A DNA stretch of 64,000 bases, from positions 1-64,000 of the forward strand of contig JBKEDS010000023.1 of the NCBI GenBank assembly GCA_047975545.1. The letters are read 5' to 3'. This DNA is from JBKEDS01 sp047975545 (GTDB lineage Bacteria > Bacteroidota > Bacteroidia > Flavobacteriales > Flavobacteriaceae). The notes below the pieces were generated by a model. It was not told the DNA's origin. It saw only the letters and a program-made list of their open reading frames with translations, and made no database searches. This document shows, in pieces, positions 16,558-25,475 of the stretch (positions are counted from its first letter, which is position 1; each line of letters starts with the position of its first letter). A program made the position numbers and the translations under genes.

Positions 16558-16716
16558 ATGGGATTTTGGAGGGTTTTATTGTCAATACTATGTCCGCCTC
16601 TGGCTGTTTTGGATAAGGGCTGCGGGTCTATACTTATCGTATTTATTTTATGGCTTTGCGGCTGGGTGCCGGGCGTAATAGCCGCTTTGGTAATACTTAA
16701 CAACCCCAACCGTTAA
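16558..16716 (+). CDS. YqaE/Pmp3-family small membrane protein
   Basis: This 52-residue peptide reads MGFWRVLLSILCPPLAVLDK at its start and has two hydrophobic helices, with GSILIVFILWLCGWVPGVIA as the second. The CPPLAV motif and the WVPGVIAALVI block are diagnostic of the YqaE/Pmp3 (UPF0057) family, proteolipids of the cytoplasmic membrane linked to salt and membrane-potential stress in other organisms. The stop is 29 bp before lipB. An A-rich stretch but no Shine-Dalgarno precedes the ATG. It lies divergent from the membrane-anchored LuxR-type regulator. Confidence 0.9.
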   Translation: MGFWRVLLSILCPPLAVLDKGCGSILIVFILWLCGWVPGVIAALVILNNPNR

Positions 16717-16730
16717 TGCCGAAAATATTG

Positions 16731-16738
16731 TAATTTTG
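16731..16738 (+). promoter_or_regulatory. -7 promoter element of lipB
   Basis: TAATTTTG matches TAnnTTTG exactly and ends 7 bp before the lipB ATG, which would give a very short or absent 5' leader. The -33 region is poor, so lipB may also be read through from the YqaE-like gene. Confidence 0.4.
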
Positions 16739-16745
16739 TAGTCTT

Positions 16746-17450
16746 ATGAACAAAACTGTTATACTGCAAGATTTAGGCTTAAAAGATTACAAGGCCACTT
16801 GGGACTACCAAGAGCAATTGTTTAAGGAAATTGTTAGCGTTAAGGTGAAAAACCGAAACGAAAACACGCTTGTAAAAACACCTAATTACTTTTTGTTTGT
16901 CGAGCACCCCCATGTGTATACCCTGGGCAAAAGCGGCAGTATGGACAATATGTTGCTAAACGAACAACAATTGGCCGAAAAGGGCGCTACATTTTATAAA
17001 ATTAACCGTGGCGGCGATATTACCTACCATGGTCCCGGGCAAATAGTGGGCTACCCAATATTGGATTTGGATAATTTTTTTACCGACATCCATAAATATT
17101 TGCGTTTATTAGAAGAAACCATAATTTTAACCCTTGCCGAGTATGGCCTTAAAGCCCAACGCAGCCATGGCGAAACGGGTGTTTGGTTGGATGTTGGCAC
17201 CCCCTTTGCCCGAAAAATTTGCGCTATGGGCGTGCGTGCCAGCCGTTGGGTTACCATGCACGGTTTTGCGCTTAACGTAAATGCCAATTTGGGCTATTTC
17301 GATAATATTATCCCCTGTGGCATTCGGGGCAAGGCCGTAACCTCCCTAAACGTCGAGCTTGGTATGGAAACCGTTTCGATGGACGAGGTTAAACAGAAGA
17401 TATTGAAGCATTTTGAGGGGTTGTTTGGGGCTAATTTTCAACGAACGTAA
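16746..17450 (+). CDS. lipB: Octanoyltransferase LipB
   Basis: This 234-residue enzyme moves octanoyl groups from acyl carrier protein to lipoyl domains of 2-oxoacid dehydrogenases and the glycine cleavage H protein in the cytoplasm. The signature RGGDITYHGPGQ is at residues 88-99. The catalytic pair is present: Lys157 in ARKICAMG and Cys191 in NIIPCGIRG. Length and architecture are standard. The ATG used is the first in frame and gives the usual N-terminus. No lipA is adjacent in this window. Confidence 0.96.
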   Translation: MNKTVILQDLGLKDYKATWDYQEQLFKEIVSVKVKNRNENTLVKTPNYFLFVEHPHVYTLGKSGSMDNMLLNEQQLAEKGATFYKINRGGDITYHGPGQIVGYPILDLDNFFTDIHKYLRLLEETIILTLAEYGLKAQRSHGETGVWLDVGTPFARKICAMGVRASRWVTMHGFALNVNANLGYFDNIIPCGIRGKAVTSLNVELGMETVSMDEVKQKILKHFEGLFGANFQRT

Positions 17451-17528
17451 AAGGCATACAGTTTCACATTATTTTTACGTATATTAGTTGCTCAGAAAAA
17501 ATTAATCCAAAAACTAAAAATTACGCAT

Positions 17529-18305
17529 ATGATTTACAAAACTACTTTTTTATTTGTCTTTTTTGTTTGTACGGTTTTGAATGCCCAAACCCAATTAACG
17601 TTTGATTGGGAAAGTGGAACAGCAACCTCTTCGGGACAGGCCACGCAAACGCTTAGTGGTGTTGCTACAACATTTATGGGAGCGTCGGATGCAGGGGTAA
17701 CTAATGGGCTTAATGGTCTTGGCGGAATGTCTAACTACTGCGCCATTAGCAGTTCAGGTATGGCTAACAATGTTACCGTTGTAACGTTTTCTTTTAATGT
17801 TGCAGTAGATGTAGTGTCCGTAAAAATGGTAGATGGCCTTGCGTTAATGAACGATACCAATGTCGATTTTACCTTTACGCCCATAGGAGGAGCAAATTCT
17901 GCCGTAACCATTTCAAATGCTTATCATGGTCAAACTTCGGCAACTCTTAATTGGACAGGTGTTACATCGTTTACTGTTTCCAGTACTTTGGTGGGTGATG
18001 CTGCACTTAGGGAAACCGTTTTTACATCTGATGCTTTAGTGGTCGTGGTAGACGATTCTGCATTGTCTATGAGCGATAAATTAGCCGCTAACATAAGTGT
18101 TTATCCTAATCCTACCGCCAATTTTGTTTTTATTAATAGTGTTGAGGGTTTTGAATTGGCTACGGTTTTCAATAGCCTTGGGCAAGTTGTTATGAAAACA
18201 GAAAGCGAACAATTAGATTTTAGTGCTTTAGCCAAAGGGCTTTATTTTGTGAAAATTAAAAACAGTAATAATGCAGAGATTACCAAGAAGATTGTAAAAA
18301 ACTAA
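17529..18305 (+). CDS. Secreted T9SS type A sorting-domain protein (paralogue 1)
   Basis: This 258-residue protein has a signal peptide (ending TVLNAQT, about residue 20), a beta-sandwich of about 150 residues (TFDWESGTATSS, VDFTFTPIGGANSAVTISN, SFTVSSTLVG) and a C-terminal type A T9SS sorting domain (about 190-258: ISVYPNPTANFVFINS, GLYFVKIKN, ITKKIVKN). It should cross the outer membrane through the T9SS and have its tail removed. Its neighbour on the opposite strand is a clear paralogue, ending 115 bp away tail to tail. No enzyme motif was seen, so an adhesin-like or structural surface role is possible. Confidence 0.88.
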   Translation: MIYKTTFLFVFFVCTVLNAQTQLTFDWESGTATSSGQATQTLSGVATTFMGASDAGVTNGLNGLGGMSNYCAISSSGMANNVTVVTFSFNVAVDVVSVKMVDGLALMNDTNVDFTFTPIGGANSAVTISNAYHGQTSATLNWTGVTSFTVSSTLVGDAALRETVFTSDALVVVVDDSALSMSDKLAANISVYPNPTANFVFINSVEGFELATVFNSLGQVVMKTESEQLDFSALAKGLYFVKIKNSNNAEITKKIVKN

Positions 18306-18360
18306 TTTTCGGTAAAATATTTCAAGCCTGTTTTTTTGAAAGGTTAGATTGGTAAAAAAA

Positions 18361-18392
18361 ATCCCGCTTTTTACATTGCTAAAAAGCGGGAT
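18361..18392. terminator. Bidirectional intrinsic terminator between the two T9SS cargo genes
   Basis: A perfect 12 bp stem (ATCCCGCTTTTT/AAAAAGCGGGAT) with an 8-base loop lies between two convergent genes. A-rich sequence on the left and a T run on the right let it act in both directions. Confidence 0.9.
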
Positions 18393-18420
18393 TCCTTTTT
18401 TAAGGATTTATATATAGATG

Positions 18421-19200
18421 TTAATTTTTAACAATTTTTTTATTTACCATGCCGGAATCTGTGCTAATGCTTAAAATGTAAAGCCCTTTATTTAGGCCAG
18501 AAACATTAATTTCACTTTTATTGGTATCTAAAACTAATTGCCCCAAACCGTTGTAAATTTTAACCGATTTTAGGTTAGAAATATTTTCCACATAAAGAAA
18601 ATCTTTTGAGGGATTAGGATAAACACTTATGTTTTCGGTTTCAAAATTATTTGCAGACAGGGTTTCGTTGGTTGCAACTATATTATCAAACATAAAAACA
18701 GTACCAACATTGTCGGTTCGTGATACCGTAAACGATGTAACGTCAGTCCAATTTAAAGCAACATTGCCATAACCATTAGTTAATGTTGCCGTAATAGGGG
18801 AATTGCTGCCCCCTATGGGCGTAAAGGTAAAATCCACATTGGTGGGGTTGCTGTTAAACTCCGACTCGTAAAGGGCGTTATAATCTATGGCTTGAATAGA
18901 TAGAACATCTGCCGCTTCAGAAAAAGAAAAAGAAACACTCGAAAGATTTATTTGCTCATTCGGGGGAGCTAATGAGCTTGAAACAACGTTGTCCGTAGAA
19001 CCGCCATAATTACCAAAAGGGCCGTAGCCCGTGTTAGTTGCACCGGTAAAAGTTAATACAACTCCTTTTATGGTTTGCGTAACGGGATCTCCATTATTAC
19101 TGTTGTTCATAGAAACATCTTCCGTATCCCAATTAAACGTCGTTTGGGCATTTAGGTAGCCTAAAAAGAGAAAAGTAAATAAAAAAGTAATTTTGTTCAT
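18421..19200 (-). CDS. Secreted T9SS type A sorting-domain protein (paralogue 2)
   Basis: This 259-residue protein has the same plan as the convergent gene: signal peptide (FLFLGYLNAQT), a beta-sandwich starting TFNWDTEDVSMNNSN, a matching core (VDFTFTPIGGSNSPITATL, LNWTDVTSFTVSRT) and a type A sorting domain (ISVYPNPSKDFLYVEN, GLYILSIS, VNKKIVKN). The shared core block VDFTFTPIGG and the shared ending (N/K)KKIVKN show common descent. The two have diverged in the first half, where ligand contacts may sit. Substrate or partner is unknown. Confidence 0.88.
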   Translation of the reverse strand: MNKITFLFTFLFLGYLNAQTTFNWDTEDVSMNNSNNGDPVTQTIKGVVLTFTGATNTGYGPFGNYGGSTDNVVSSSLAPPNEQINLSSVSFSFSEAADVLSIQAIDYNALYESEFNSNPTNVDFTFTPIGGSNSPITATLTNGYGNVALNWTDVTSFTVSRTDNVGTVFMFDNIVATNETLSANNFETENISVYPNPSKDFLYVENISNLKSVKIYNGLGQLVLDTNKSEINVSGLNKGLYILSISTDSGMVNKKIVKN

Positions 19201-19575
19201 TTTTTATGAATTTATGGATTAATAGGGCTAAATTAAAAAAAAATATGCACAAGCCTGTATTTTATATCGTTAATTTCAACAAATGCCAATTGTTTCTAAC
19301 CGCAAGATCTTAAGGGATTTGCTTCGGGATGGTGTTCAATAGCATTATTTGGATGGCCATAATTTTTGAATGGTTTTTAAAATAAAAACGGTTAAAAATT
19401 TGTTAAATTTTATTAAAAACCAGTACTTTGCCCTATCTCGGTTTGCTGGTTAACAAAATCATCCACAGTAAAGGGGGCTAAGTACAATTAAAAACACCTT
19501 AAGATTTAAGTTATGTTTTTGTTGTATTCAAAAATTAATTGTAACTAAACTTTAATAGATTTTATGATTGACAAT
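19201..19575 (+). promoter_or_regulatory. Upstream region of SusC/D locus 1
   Basis: This non-coding stretch holds a possible promoter for locus 1: TTG at 19400-19402, a 20 bp spacer and GTACTTTG at 19423-19430, which keeps the TTTG part of TAnnTTTG but mismatches its first two bases. It would leave a leader of about 140 bases before the SusC start. I see no riboswitch, repeat or small gene here, and no sigma/anti-sigma pair next to the locus. Confidence 0.35.
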
Positions 19576-22500
19576 ATGAAACAATTCATGCTCTCAATTG
19601 TTTTTTGTGCAGTAAGTGTTTCGGCATGGTCGCAAATAGCGGTTAGCGGTATGGTAACCGAAGCAACAAGCGGATTTGGTATTCCTGGCGCAAATGTTGT
19701 AGTAAAAGGTACTTCTACGGGTACGGCAACAGATTTTGATGGCAACTGGACTTTAACAGTTCCTAACGAAAACAGTGTACTGGTAATATCCTCAATAGGA
19801 ATGAAAACCGTAGAGGTTGCAGCCAAAAATGCTAAAAAGATAGTTTTGGAAGAAGATTCGCAAATGTTGGACGAGGTAGTTATTACCGGATACACCACAA
19901 TGGACAGAAAACTATTTACAGGGGCTTCGGATAATTTAAAAATGGCGGAAGTAAAATTGGAAGGCGTACCAGATATTAGTAGGGCTTTAGAAGGTGCGTC
20001 GGCAGGGGTTTCCGTACAAAATGTTTCGGGTACATTTGGGGCATCTCCCATTATAACAATCCGAGGTAATTCCTCAATCAACGGAACAAATAAACCGTTA
20101 TGGGTAATAGACGGTATTGTGCAGGAAGACTTAATAAACATTTCAGCTGATGATTTGTCTTCAGGAAACCTAAATTCTATATTAACATCAGGTGTTGCGG
20201 GCCTAAACCAGGAAGATATTGAAAATATCCAAATATTGAAAGATGTATCGGCAACGGCTATCTATGGTGCGCAAGCCATGAACGGTGTTGTTGTTATAAC
20301 AACAAAAAAAGGTAAAATAGGAAAACCTAAAATAAACTATTCGGTAAGCACATCGGTTAGGGAGCGGCCCAGGGCCGAAAATTTTGATATTTTGGACTCT
20401 GGGGCCGAAATGCAAATTTACCGCGAATACTTGAGAAAAGGTACCTATCCCATAACCATACTTAGGACTAACGAAAACTATGGTGTTTTAGGTAAAATGT
20501 ACGAAAGAATAGTGAACAATACATTACCCTTAACACAAGAAGCTACATTAAACGAAAACTATTTGGAGTATTACGCCAATGCCAATACCGACTGGTTTGA
20601 TGTATTGTTTAACAATTCCATAACAACCCAGCACTCGTTAAGCGTAAGTGGCGGTGCCGAGAACGCAACCTATTATGCCTCCTTGGGATATTATAAGGAT
20701 AACGGTGCTACCGTAATCGACAATGTTGATAATTATACAACGATGCTTAATGCTCAGTTTACATTGTCCGACAGAGTAAAAGCAGGATTAATTGTAAATG
20801 GAAACTACAGAAATCAGCGAGTGCCCGGAACCCGAGAAAGAGAGTTCGACCCATTGACGGGACAATACAACCGCGATTTCGACATAAATCCGTTTAGTTA
20901 TGCCCTAAACACGTCCAGAGCTATGACGCCTTACGATGAAAACGGCGATTTACAATTTTATCAAAGCAATTTTGCACCATTTAATATTCTTCACGAGCTA
21001 CAGCATAATTTTGTTGATATTGGTGTTACCGATATTTCTGCCAAGCTAAATTTAGATTATTCAATTAAAGATAACCTTAGCGCAAAATTCTTTTTATCAG
21101 GGCGTTTGGCCAATACCCTAACCGAATATAAAATCCATGAAAACTCAAATGCTGCCGAAGCTTATCGTGCAGGGACAGAGTTTGGGGTTAGTGGTGAAAT
21201 TGAGAGTATTAGAGATGCCAATCGCTTTTTAATGAAAGATATTGACGACCCCAATGTGGACCCCTATTCTATTTTGCCCACGGGAGGATTTTACAATACC
21301 GAAGAAAATACGTTAACCAGTTATAATTTTAGAACTTTATTAGAATGGTCTCCTGAGATAGGAGAAAAAAGTAGGGGAAATCTATTGGGAGGTACCGAAG
21401 TTAAATATACCAACAGGGAATTTAGAAGAAACGACGGCTATGGTATATTGTACGATCGCGGCGGTATTGTAAATACACATCCGGATGTTATTAAATATTT
21501 GTCGGACAATGGATTGGAACAGTTTGAGTACACCGAGTTCAGGGATAGGTTTGTTGGTAATTTTATAGACGCTAAATACGATTACGACGGAAAATATATT
21601 TTAGGCGGTACATTTCGTTATGACGGCTCGAACCGACTTGGAAACACAAAAAGAGCAAAGTGGCTGCCATCATGGAATGTATCTGGAGCATGGAATGTCC
21701 ACAAGGAAAATTTTATGGCCAGTGCCAATGCTATTAATACATTAAAACTAAAGGCCACTTATGGTTTAACGGGAACCATGGGGCCAGATGCCAGTGCAGT
21801 GCTCACCCTGTATGGGGGTACGCCGTTAAGGCCGGGCTATGCTAATACGGAAACGGGAATTTATATTGATGACATTGAAAACCAGGATTTAACATGGGAA
21901 AAATTAAACGAATTAAACCTTGGGTTCGAGTTAGGCTTGTTCAGTAATAAAATTTACACGGAATTTAACTATTACGATCGTAAATCCACAGATTTGATCG
22001 ATTATATCACCACAGCCGGAATTGGAGGCATAGGCGTTAAATATGGAAATATTGGAACGATGAAGTCCAGTGGTGTAGAGTTAACATTGCGAACAAAAAA
22101 CATCACTACTAATAATTTTTCATGGGAAACCCAATTAACCTATAACTATCATCAAAGCGAAATTACAGAATTAGATGCCTATTCCGAGTTTGCCAATGCT
22201 GTAGTGGGAACAGGAGCAGCCCAAGTAGGCAGGCCACACAGAGGCTTGTATTCAGTTAGGTTTGCAGGGTTGGACAGTAACGGGCTGCCCACATTTTACG
22301 ATAACGAAAACAATATAGTTCAAGACATGGACTTGCAGCAACGCGAAAACATGGAAGATTGGTTAGTGTACGAAGGCCCCGTGGCTCCTAAAGGGCAAGG
22401 TGGTTTTAAAAACGATTTTAAGTTTAAAAACTGGACATTAGGTGTAAACATAATTTACAAATATGGCAATAAAATTCGTTTGGGCGACCTTTACCCAACA

Positions 22501-22914
22501 GACGTTTATGGAATTTCAGCCTACGATTATAGGGCTTTCTCCAAAGATTTAATAAACCGTTGGGTGTTGCCCGGTGATGAGTATATTACCAATGTCCCGG
22601 CTATTTTGGACACCAAAACAATAGAACTTTTAAATGGTCAAAACGCATACAGTTTGTACAACAACAGCGATCAAAGAGTTGCCGATGGCGATTTTATACG
22701 GTTAAAGGATATCAACATTGCCTATAATCTACCAAAAGTTTGGTTGGCCAATACAGGTATCGAATCCATGCGATTAGCGTTCAATGTTAACAACATAGCG
22801 CTGTTATATTCCGATAGTGCCTTAAATGGCGTAGACCCGGAATTTTACAACTCTGGAGGGGTAGCTTTGCCAAATCAAAGAATGTACACATTTACATTAA
22901 ATTTAAATTTTTAA
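19576..22914 (+). CDS. SusC/RagA-family TonB-dependent outer-membrane transporter (locus 1)
   Basis: From the ATG at 19576 the protein is 1112 residues with a typical signal peptide (MKQFMLSIVFCAVSVSAWSQ); an ATG 12 bases upstream adds MIDN and is less typical. A carboxypeptidase-regulatory-like domain (about 25-100, VKGTSTGTATDFDG), the SusC plug (VVITGYTT near 105, then TIRGNSSINGTNKPLWVIDG, ILKDVSATAIYGAQAMNGVV) and a barrel ending TFTLNLNF follow. There is no N-terminal STN domain, so no direct sigma-regulator link. It forms the import channel with the SusD protein encoded 4 bp downstream. The SusC at 32783 is a clear paralogue. Confidence 0.96.
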   Translation: MKQFMLSIVFCAVSVSAWSQIAVSGMVTEATSGFGIPGANVVVKGTSTGTATDFDGNWTLTVPNENSVLVISSIGMKTVEVAAKNAKKIVLEEDSQMLDEVVITGYTTMDRKLFTGASDNLKMAEVKLEGVPDISRALEGASAGVSVQNVSGTFGASPIITIRGNSSINGTNKPLWVIDGIVQEDLINISADDLSSGNLNSILTSGVAGLNQEDIENIQILKDVSATAIYGAQAMNGVVVITTKKGKIGKPKINYSVSTSVRERPRAENFDILDSGAEMQIYREYLRKGTYPITILRTNENYGVLGKMYERIVNNTLPLTQEATLNENYLEYYANANTDWFDVLFNNSITTQHSLSVSGGAENATYYASLGYYKDNGATVIDNVDNYTTMLNAQFTLSDRVKAGLIVNGNYRNQRVPGTREREFDPLTGQYNRDFDINPFSYALNTSRAMTPYDENGDLQFYQSNFAPFNILHELQHNFVDIGVTDISAKLNLDYSIKDNLSAKFFLSGRLANTLTEYKIHENSNAAEAYRAGTEFGVSGEIESIRDANRFLMKDIDDPNVDPYSILPTGGFYNTEENTLTSYNFRTLLEWSPEIGEKSRGNLLGGTEVKYTNREFRRNDGYGILYDRGGIVNTHPDVIKYLSDNGLEQFEYTEFRDRFVGNFIDAKYDYDGKYILGGTFRYDGSNRLGNTKRAKWLPSWNVSGAWNVHKENFMASANAINTLKLKATYGLTGTMGPDASAVLTLYGGTPLRPGYANTETGIYIDDIENQDLTWEKLNELNLGFELGLFSNKIYTEFNYYDRKSTDLIDYITTAGIGGIGVKYGNIGTMKSSGVELTLRTKNITTNNFSWETQLTYNYHQSEITELDAYSEFANAVVGTGAAQVGRPHRGLYSVRFAGLDSNGLPTFYDNENNIVQDMDLQQRENMEDWLVYEGPVAPKGQGGFKNDFKFKNWTLGVNIIYKYGNKIRLGDLYPTDVYGISAYDYRAFSKDLINRWVLPGDEYITNVPAILDTKTIELLNGQNAYSLYNNSDQRVADGDFIRLKDINIAYNLPKVWLANTGIESMRLAFNVNNIALLYSDSALNGVDPEFYNSGGVALPNQRMYTFTLNLNF

Positions 22915-22918
22915 CCCA

Positions 22919-24427
22919 ATGAAATTAGCAAAACAAATACTATACACTACACTCGTGTTAACTGCTTTTATGGGGTGTAGCGATTTTTTAGAAGAAGAAC
23001 CCGATAATCGTTTACAGATAGATTCTGTTGATAAAGCAGCCGAACTTTTAGTGTACGCATCCAACGAAGCCAGCTATGCGTTTTTAGAGCAAATGACTGA
23101 TAATGTTGCGTACATTGCAGAAAATGTCCATTTATCAGGTTTGGATAACGAACTGTTTAATTGGGAAGAATCCATTAAGGACTACGAAGATACCCCCACC
23201 TATTTTTGGAATAAAGGCTATTTGGCAATCGCCCAAACCAATGCGGTATTAAGTACCATTGATGGTATCGATGGCGATGAAACCGAAAAGAACCATGTAA
23301 AAGGAGAAGCGTTGTTGTTTAGGGCCTATAACCATTTTATGCTGGTTAATGTTTTTGCAAAACAGTACGATTCATTAACGGCCGTATCGGATCAAGGTAT
23401 TCCTTACATGGAAAAAATGGAAACACATCTTATAACCGAGTACCAAAACAATACCGTGCAAGAAGTTTACGATTTTATTGAACGCGACATGCTAAAAGGC
23501 TTAAGTTTAATAGATGACAGCTATATAACATCCGGAAAAAAATATCATTTTACAAAAAAAGCAGCCTTAGCTTTTGCCTCGCGCTTTTACTTATGGACAG
23601 GGAATAACGAAAAATGTATAGCATATAGTAGTGATGTTCTTGGGAATACCCCTGAAAACTATATAAAGGACTATAGCGTAATTTTAAATGCGGGAGGCTC
23701 CAGTGCTTCGGGCATTGCCTTTATAGATACCGATGACGACAGTAACCTGATGGTTGCCCGACGTGAAACAGGGTACAGTTTACGCTACAGCTATAAAGAC
23801 CGCTTAAACATAAATACCCTGTACGATATTTTTAACGTAAGGGAGTTTTATCAAGTATTTGGAACTTATGTCGACGTAAGACCGCAAATAGCCTATTATG
23901 GTAATGGTGATTATACAAGTTTGAGGCTGGCAAAAAATTATGAGTATTTTAAAAGAAAATCCCTAAGCTCAAATATTGGCGATCCTTACCGAATAGATGT
24001 TTTGTTCAGGGGGGAAGAAGTGTTACTCAACAGGGCAGAAGCTTACTCCAATTTAGGCATGACAGAAGAAGGGGTGGCCGATTTGGAACTACTAATGGAA
24101 AACCGCTATACAGAAGCCGTACTGGCAAATTTTAACGCATGGGCAAGTTCCTATGAATTTATAGAAGGGGTAGCGGGCCTGGATAGGGCTGGTGTACTGG
24201 CCGATTTAATTATAAAAGAAAGACAGCGCGAATTTACTGAAGAAGGCATGCGTTGGTTCGATATAAAACGTTACGGCATAAGTGTTTCAAGAGCTAATGG
24301 CAATATTCTTACTGCCGACGATTCAAGAAAAATAATAGCCATCCCGCAAATAGCCGCGCAAAGCTTGGGAATAGATATGGAAAACAACACCGATTCAAAC
24401 AATGTGAAATTTGAGCCAAACCTTTAA
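22919..24427 (+). CDS. SusD/RagB-family substrate-binding lipoprotein (locus 1)
   Basis: This 502-residue lipoprotein (signal LVLTAFMGC, lipid cysteine near residue 20) has the SusD fold: helical TPR-like core with TPTYFWNKGYLAIAQTNAVL near 95, a KGEALLFRAYNHFMLVNVF segment near 128, and the C-terminal KERQREFTEEGMRWFDIKRY near 430 seen in RagB/SusD proteins. It caps the SusC barrel and captures ligand at the cell surface. It starts 4 bp after SusC, so the two are co-translated. The N-terminal EEEPDNRLQIDSVDKAAELL matches the paralogue in locus 2. Confidence 0.95.
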   Translation: MKLAKQILYTTLVLTAFMGCSDFLEEEPDNRLQIDSVDKAAELLVYASNEASYAFLEQMTDNVAYIAENVHLSGLDNELFNWEESIKDYEDTPTYFWNKGYLAIAQTNAVLSTIDGIDGDETEKNHVKGEALLFRAYNHFMLVNVFAKQYDSLTAVSDQGIPYMEKMETHLITEYQNNTVQEVYDFIERDMLKGLSLIDDSYITSGKKYHFTKKAALAFASRFYLWTGNNEKCIAYSSDVLGNTPENYIKDYSVILNAGGSSASGIAFIDTDDDSNLMVARRETGYSLRYSYKDRLNINTLYDIFNVREFYQVFGTYVDVRPQIAYYGNGDYTSLRLAKNYEYFKRKSLSSNIGDPYRIDVLFRGEEVLLNRAEAYSNLGMTEEGVADLELLMENRYTEAVLANFNAWASSYEFIEGVAGLDRAGVLADLIIKERQREFTEEGMRWFDIKRYGISVSRANGNILTADDSRKIIAIPQIAAQSLGIDMENNTDSNNVKFEPNL

Positions 24428-24503
24428 CCTAATTAAAATGAAATACCCATTATTAAGTTTTAATCACACAGCGGGATGTTAATTTGGGTGTTCCATACTT
24501 GCA

Positions 24504-24544
24504 CTGAGCTTGACGAAGTGCCTGTGCTGAGCGCAGTCGAAGTA
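24504..24544 (+). repeat. Intergenic GAGC...CGAAGT repeat (two half-units)
   Basis: Two imperfect direct copies, at 24504-24520 and 24527-24544, share CTGAGC then G, then CGAAGT. This looks like a dispersed intergenic repeat of flavobacteria, which often contains GCTGAGCGCAGTCGAAG; that link is from memory. It sits between susD and the metallopeptidase gene in locus 1 and is absent from locus 2. Confidence 0.55.
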
Positions 24545-24559
24545 CAACCATTAAAAAAA

Positions 24560-24574
24560 CAATAAATATTAACA
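24560..24574 (+). repeat. Recurrent start-codon leader, copy A
   Basis: CAATAAATATTAACA lies directly before CATG at the start of the locus 1 metallopeptidase gene. The identical 15 bases precede the SusD gene of locus 2 (36239-36253), and a one-base variant precedes a 12-codon frame at 27746-27760. It may be a conserved ribosome-loading leader spread by duplication. Confidence 0.6.
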
Positions 24575-24575
24575 C

Positions 24576-25463
24576 ATGAAAAACATAATATTTGTACTAT
24601 TAAGCATTTTGGTTTTCGCTTCATGTAGCGAAGACGAAAAAAACGAGCATGTTAGGATAGACATACCCGAATCGGACCACCCTAACGATGTCTATGCTCG
24701 TGTAAATTTTACAGATGTGTACAATACCCGGGTTATTTGGAGACGGGACGAGATAAATTCAAATATCAATAAGTTTGTAGTGCCACCAGATGAAGAATTA
24801 GTAATACCAATGATGAAAATGATTCAAGAATTTTGGATCGAGCCATATTATTCAGTCTCTGGAGGAAAAGAGTTAATAGACGAACTCTTCCCGCCCGAAA
24901 TAATAATGCTTGGCTCGGCACAATATAACGACGATGGGTCAAGAATTTTGGGCATTGCAGAAGGAGGCGTTCGTATTCTTTTAACCGAGGTTAATAATTA
25001 CGACTTAACCAACTCCGATTGGCTCATGTTACAATTGCGCGTAATACTTCACGAATTTGCACATATTACGCACCAAAGCACATCTTTACCCGATGGATGG
25101 AAAGATATTTCAACAAACAGAACAGGCAGCAACTGGGTAAACATTACGGATAAAACCGCCATAACAATGGGGTATGTAACACCATACGCATCCAGTAGTG
25201 CCGCCGAGGATTTTGCCGATTTCATAGGTATATTTTTAATAACACCAAAAGCCGATTTCGAAGCCACCTATTTAACCGCAACAGACTGTTATGGCTTAAC
25301 CTCGGCAAGTGAAATCGAATCCTGTCTGGAAAGCAATCAGGGTATTACCATTCTTAATGAAAAGTACCAAGCCGTAATAGACTATTACGACAACGAATTT
25401 GGTATAGATATAATTGCACTGCGCGATGAAATTGAAACAAGGATAGCTGTAGCAACCGAATAA
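24576..25463 (+). CDS. Putative zinc metallopeptidase lipoprotein, Peptidase_Mx1 type (locus 1)
   Basis: This 295-residue protein has a lipoprotein signal (LVFASCSE, lipid cysteine near residue 16) and a HExxH zinc motif in VILHEFAHITHQ near residue 160. A downstream acidic region (YASSSAAEDFADFIGIFL, about 206-225) offers a third zinc ligand. The overall form (FVVPPDEELVIPMM, then an IAEGGVRILL strand) fits the putative zinc-binding metallopeptidase family found in SusC/D loci. Family members are predicted, not proven, proteases; some relatives may be inactive, but here the motif is intact. The same gene recurs in locus 2 (37767), which argues that cleavage of a peptide ligand at the surface is part of the system. 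Confidence 0.87.
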   Translation: MKNIIFVLLSILVFASCSEDEKNEHVRIDIPESDHPNDVYARVNFTDVYNTRVIWRRDEINSNINKFVVPPDEELVIPMMKMIQEFWIEPYYSVSGGKELIDELFPPEIIMLGSAQYNDDGSRILGIAEGGVRILLTEVNNYDLTNSDWLMLQLRVILHEFAHITHQSTSLPDGWKDISTNRTGSNWVNITDKTAITMGYVTPYASSSAAEDFADFIGIFLITPKADFEATYLTATDCYGLTSASEIESCLESNQGITILNEKYQAVIDYYDNEFGIDIIALRDEIETRIAVATE

Positions 25464-25475
25464 AAAGAACAAACA

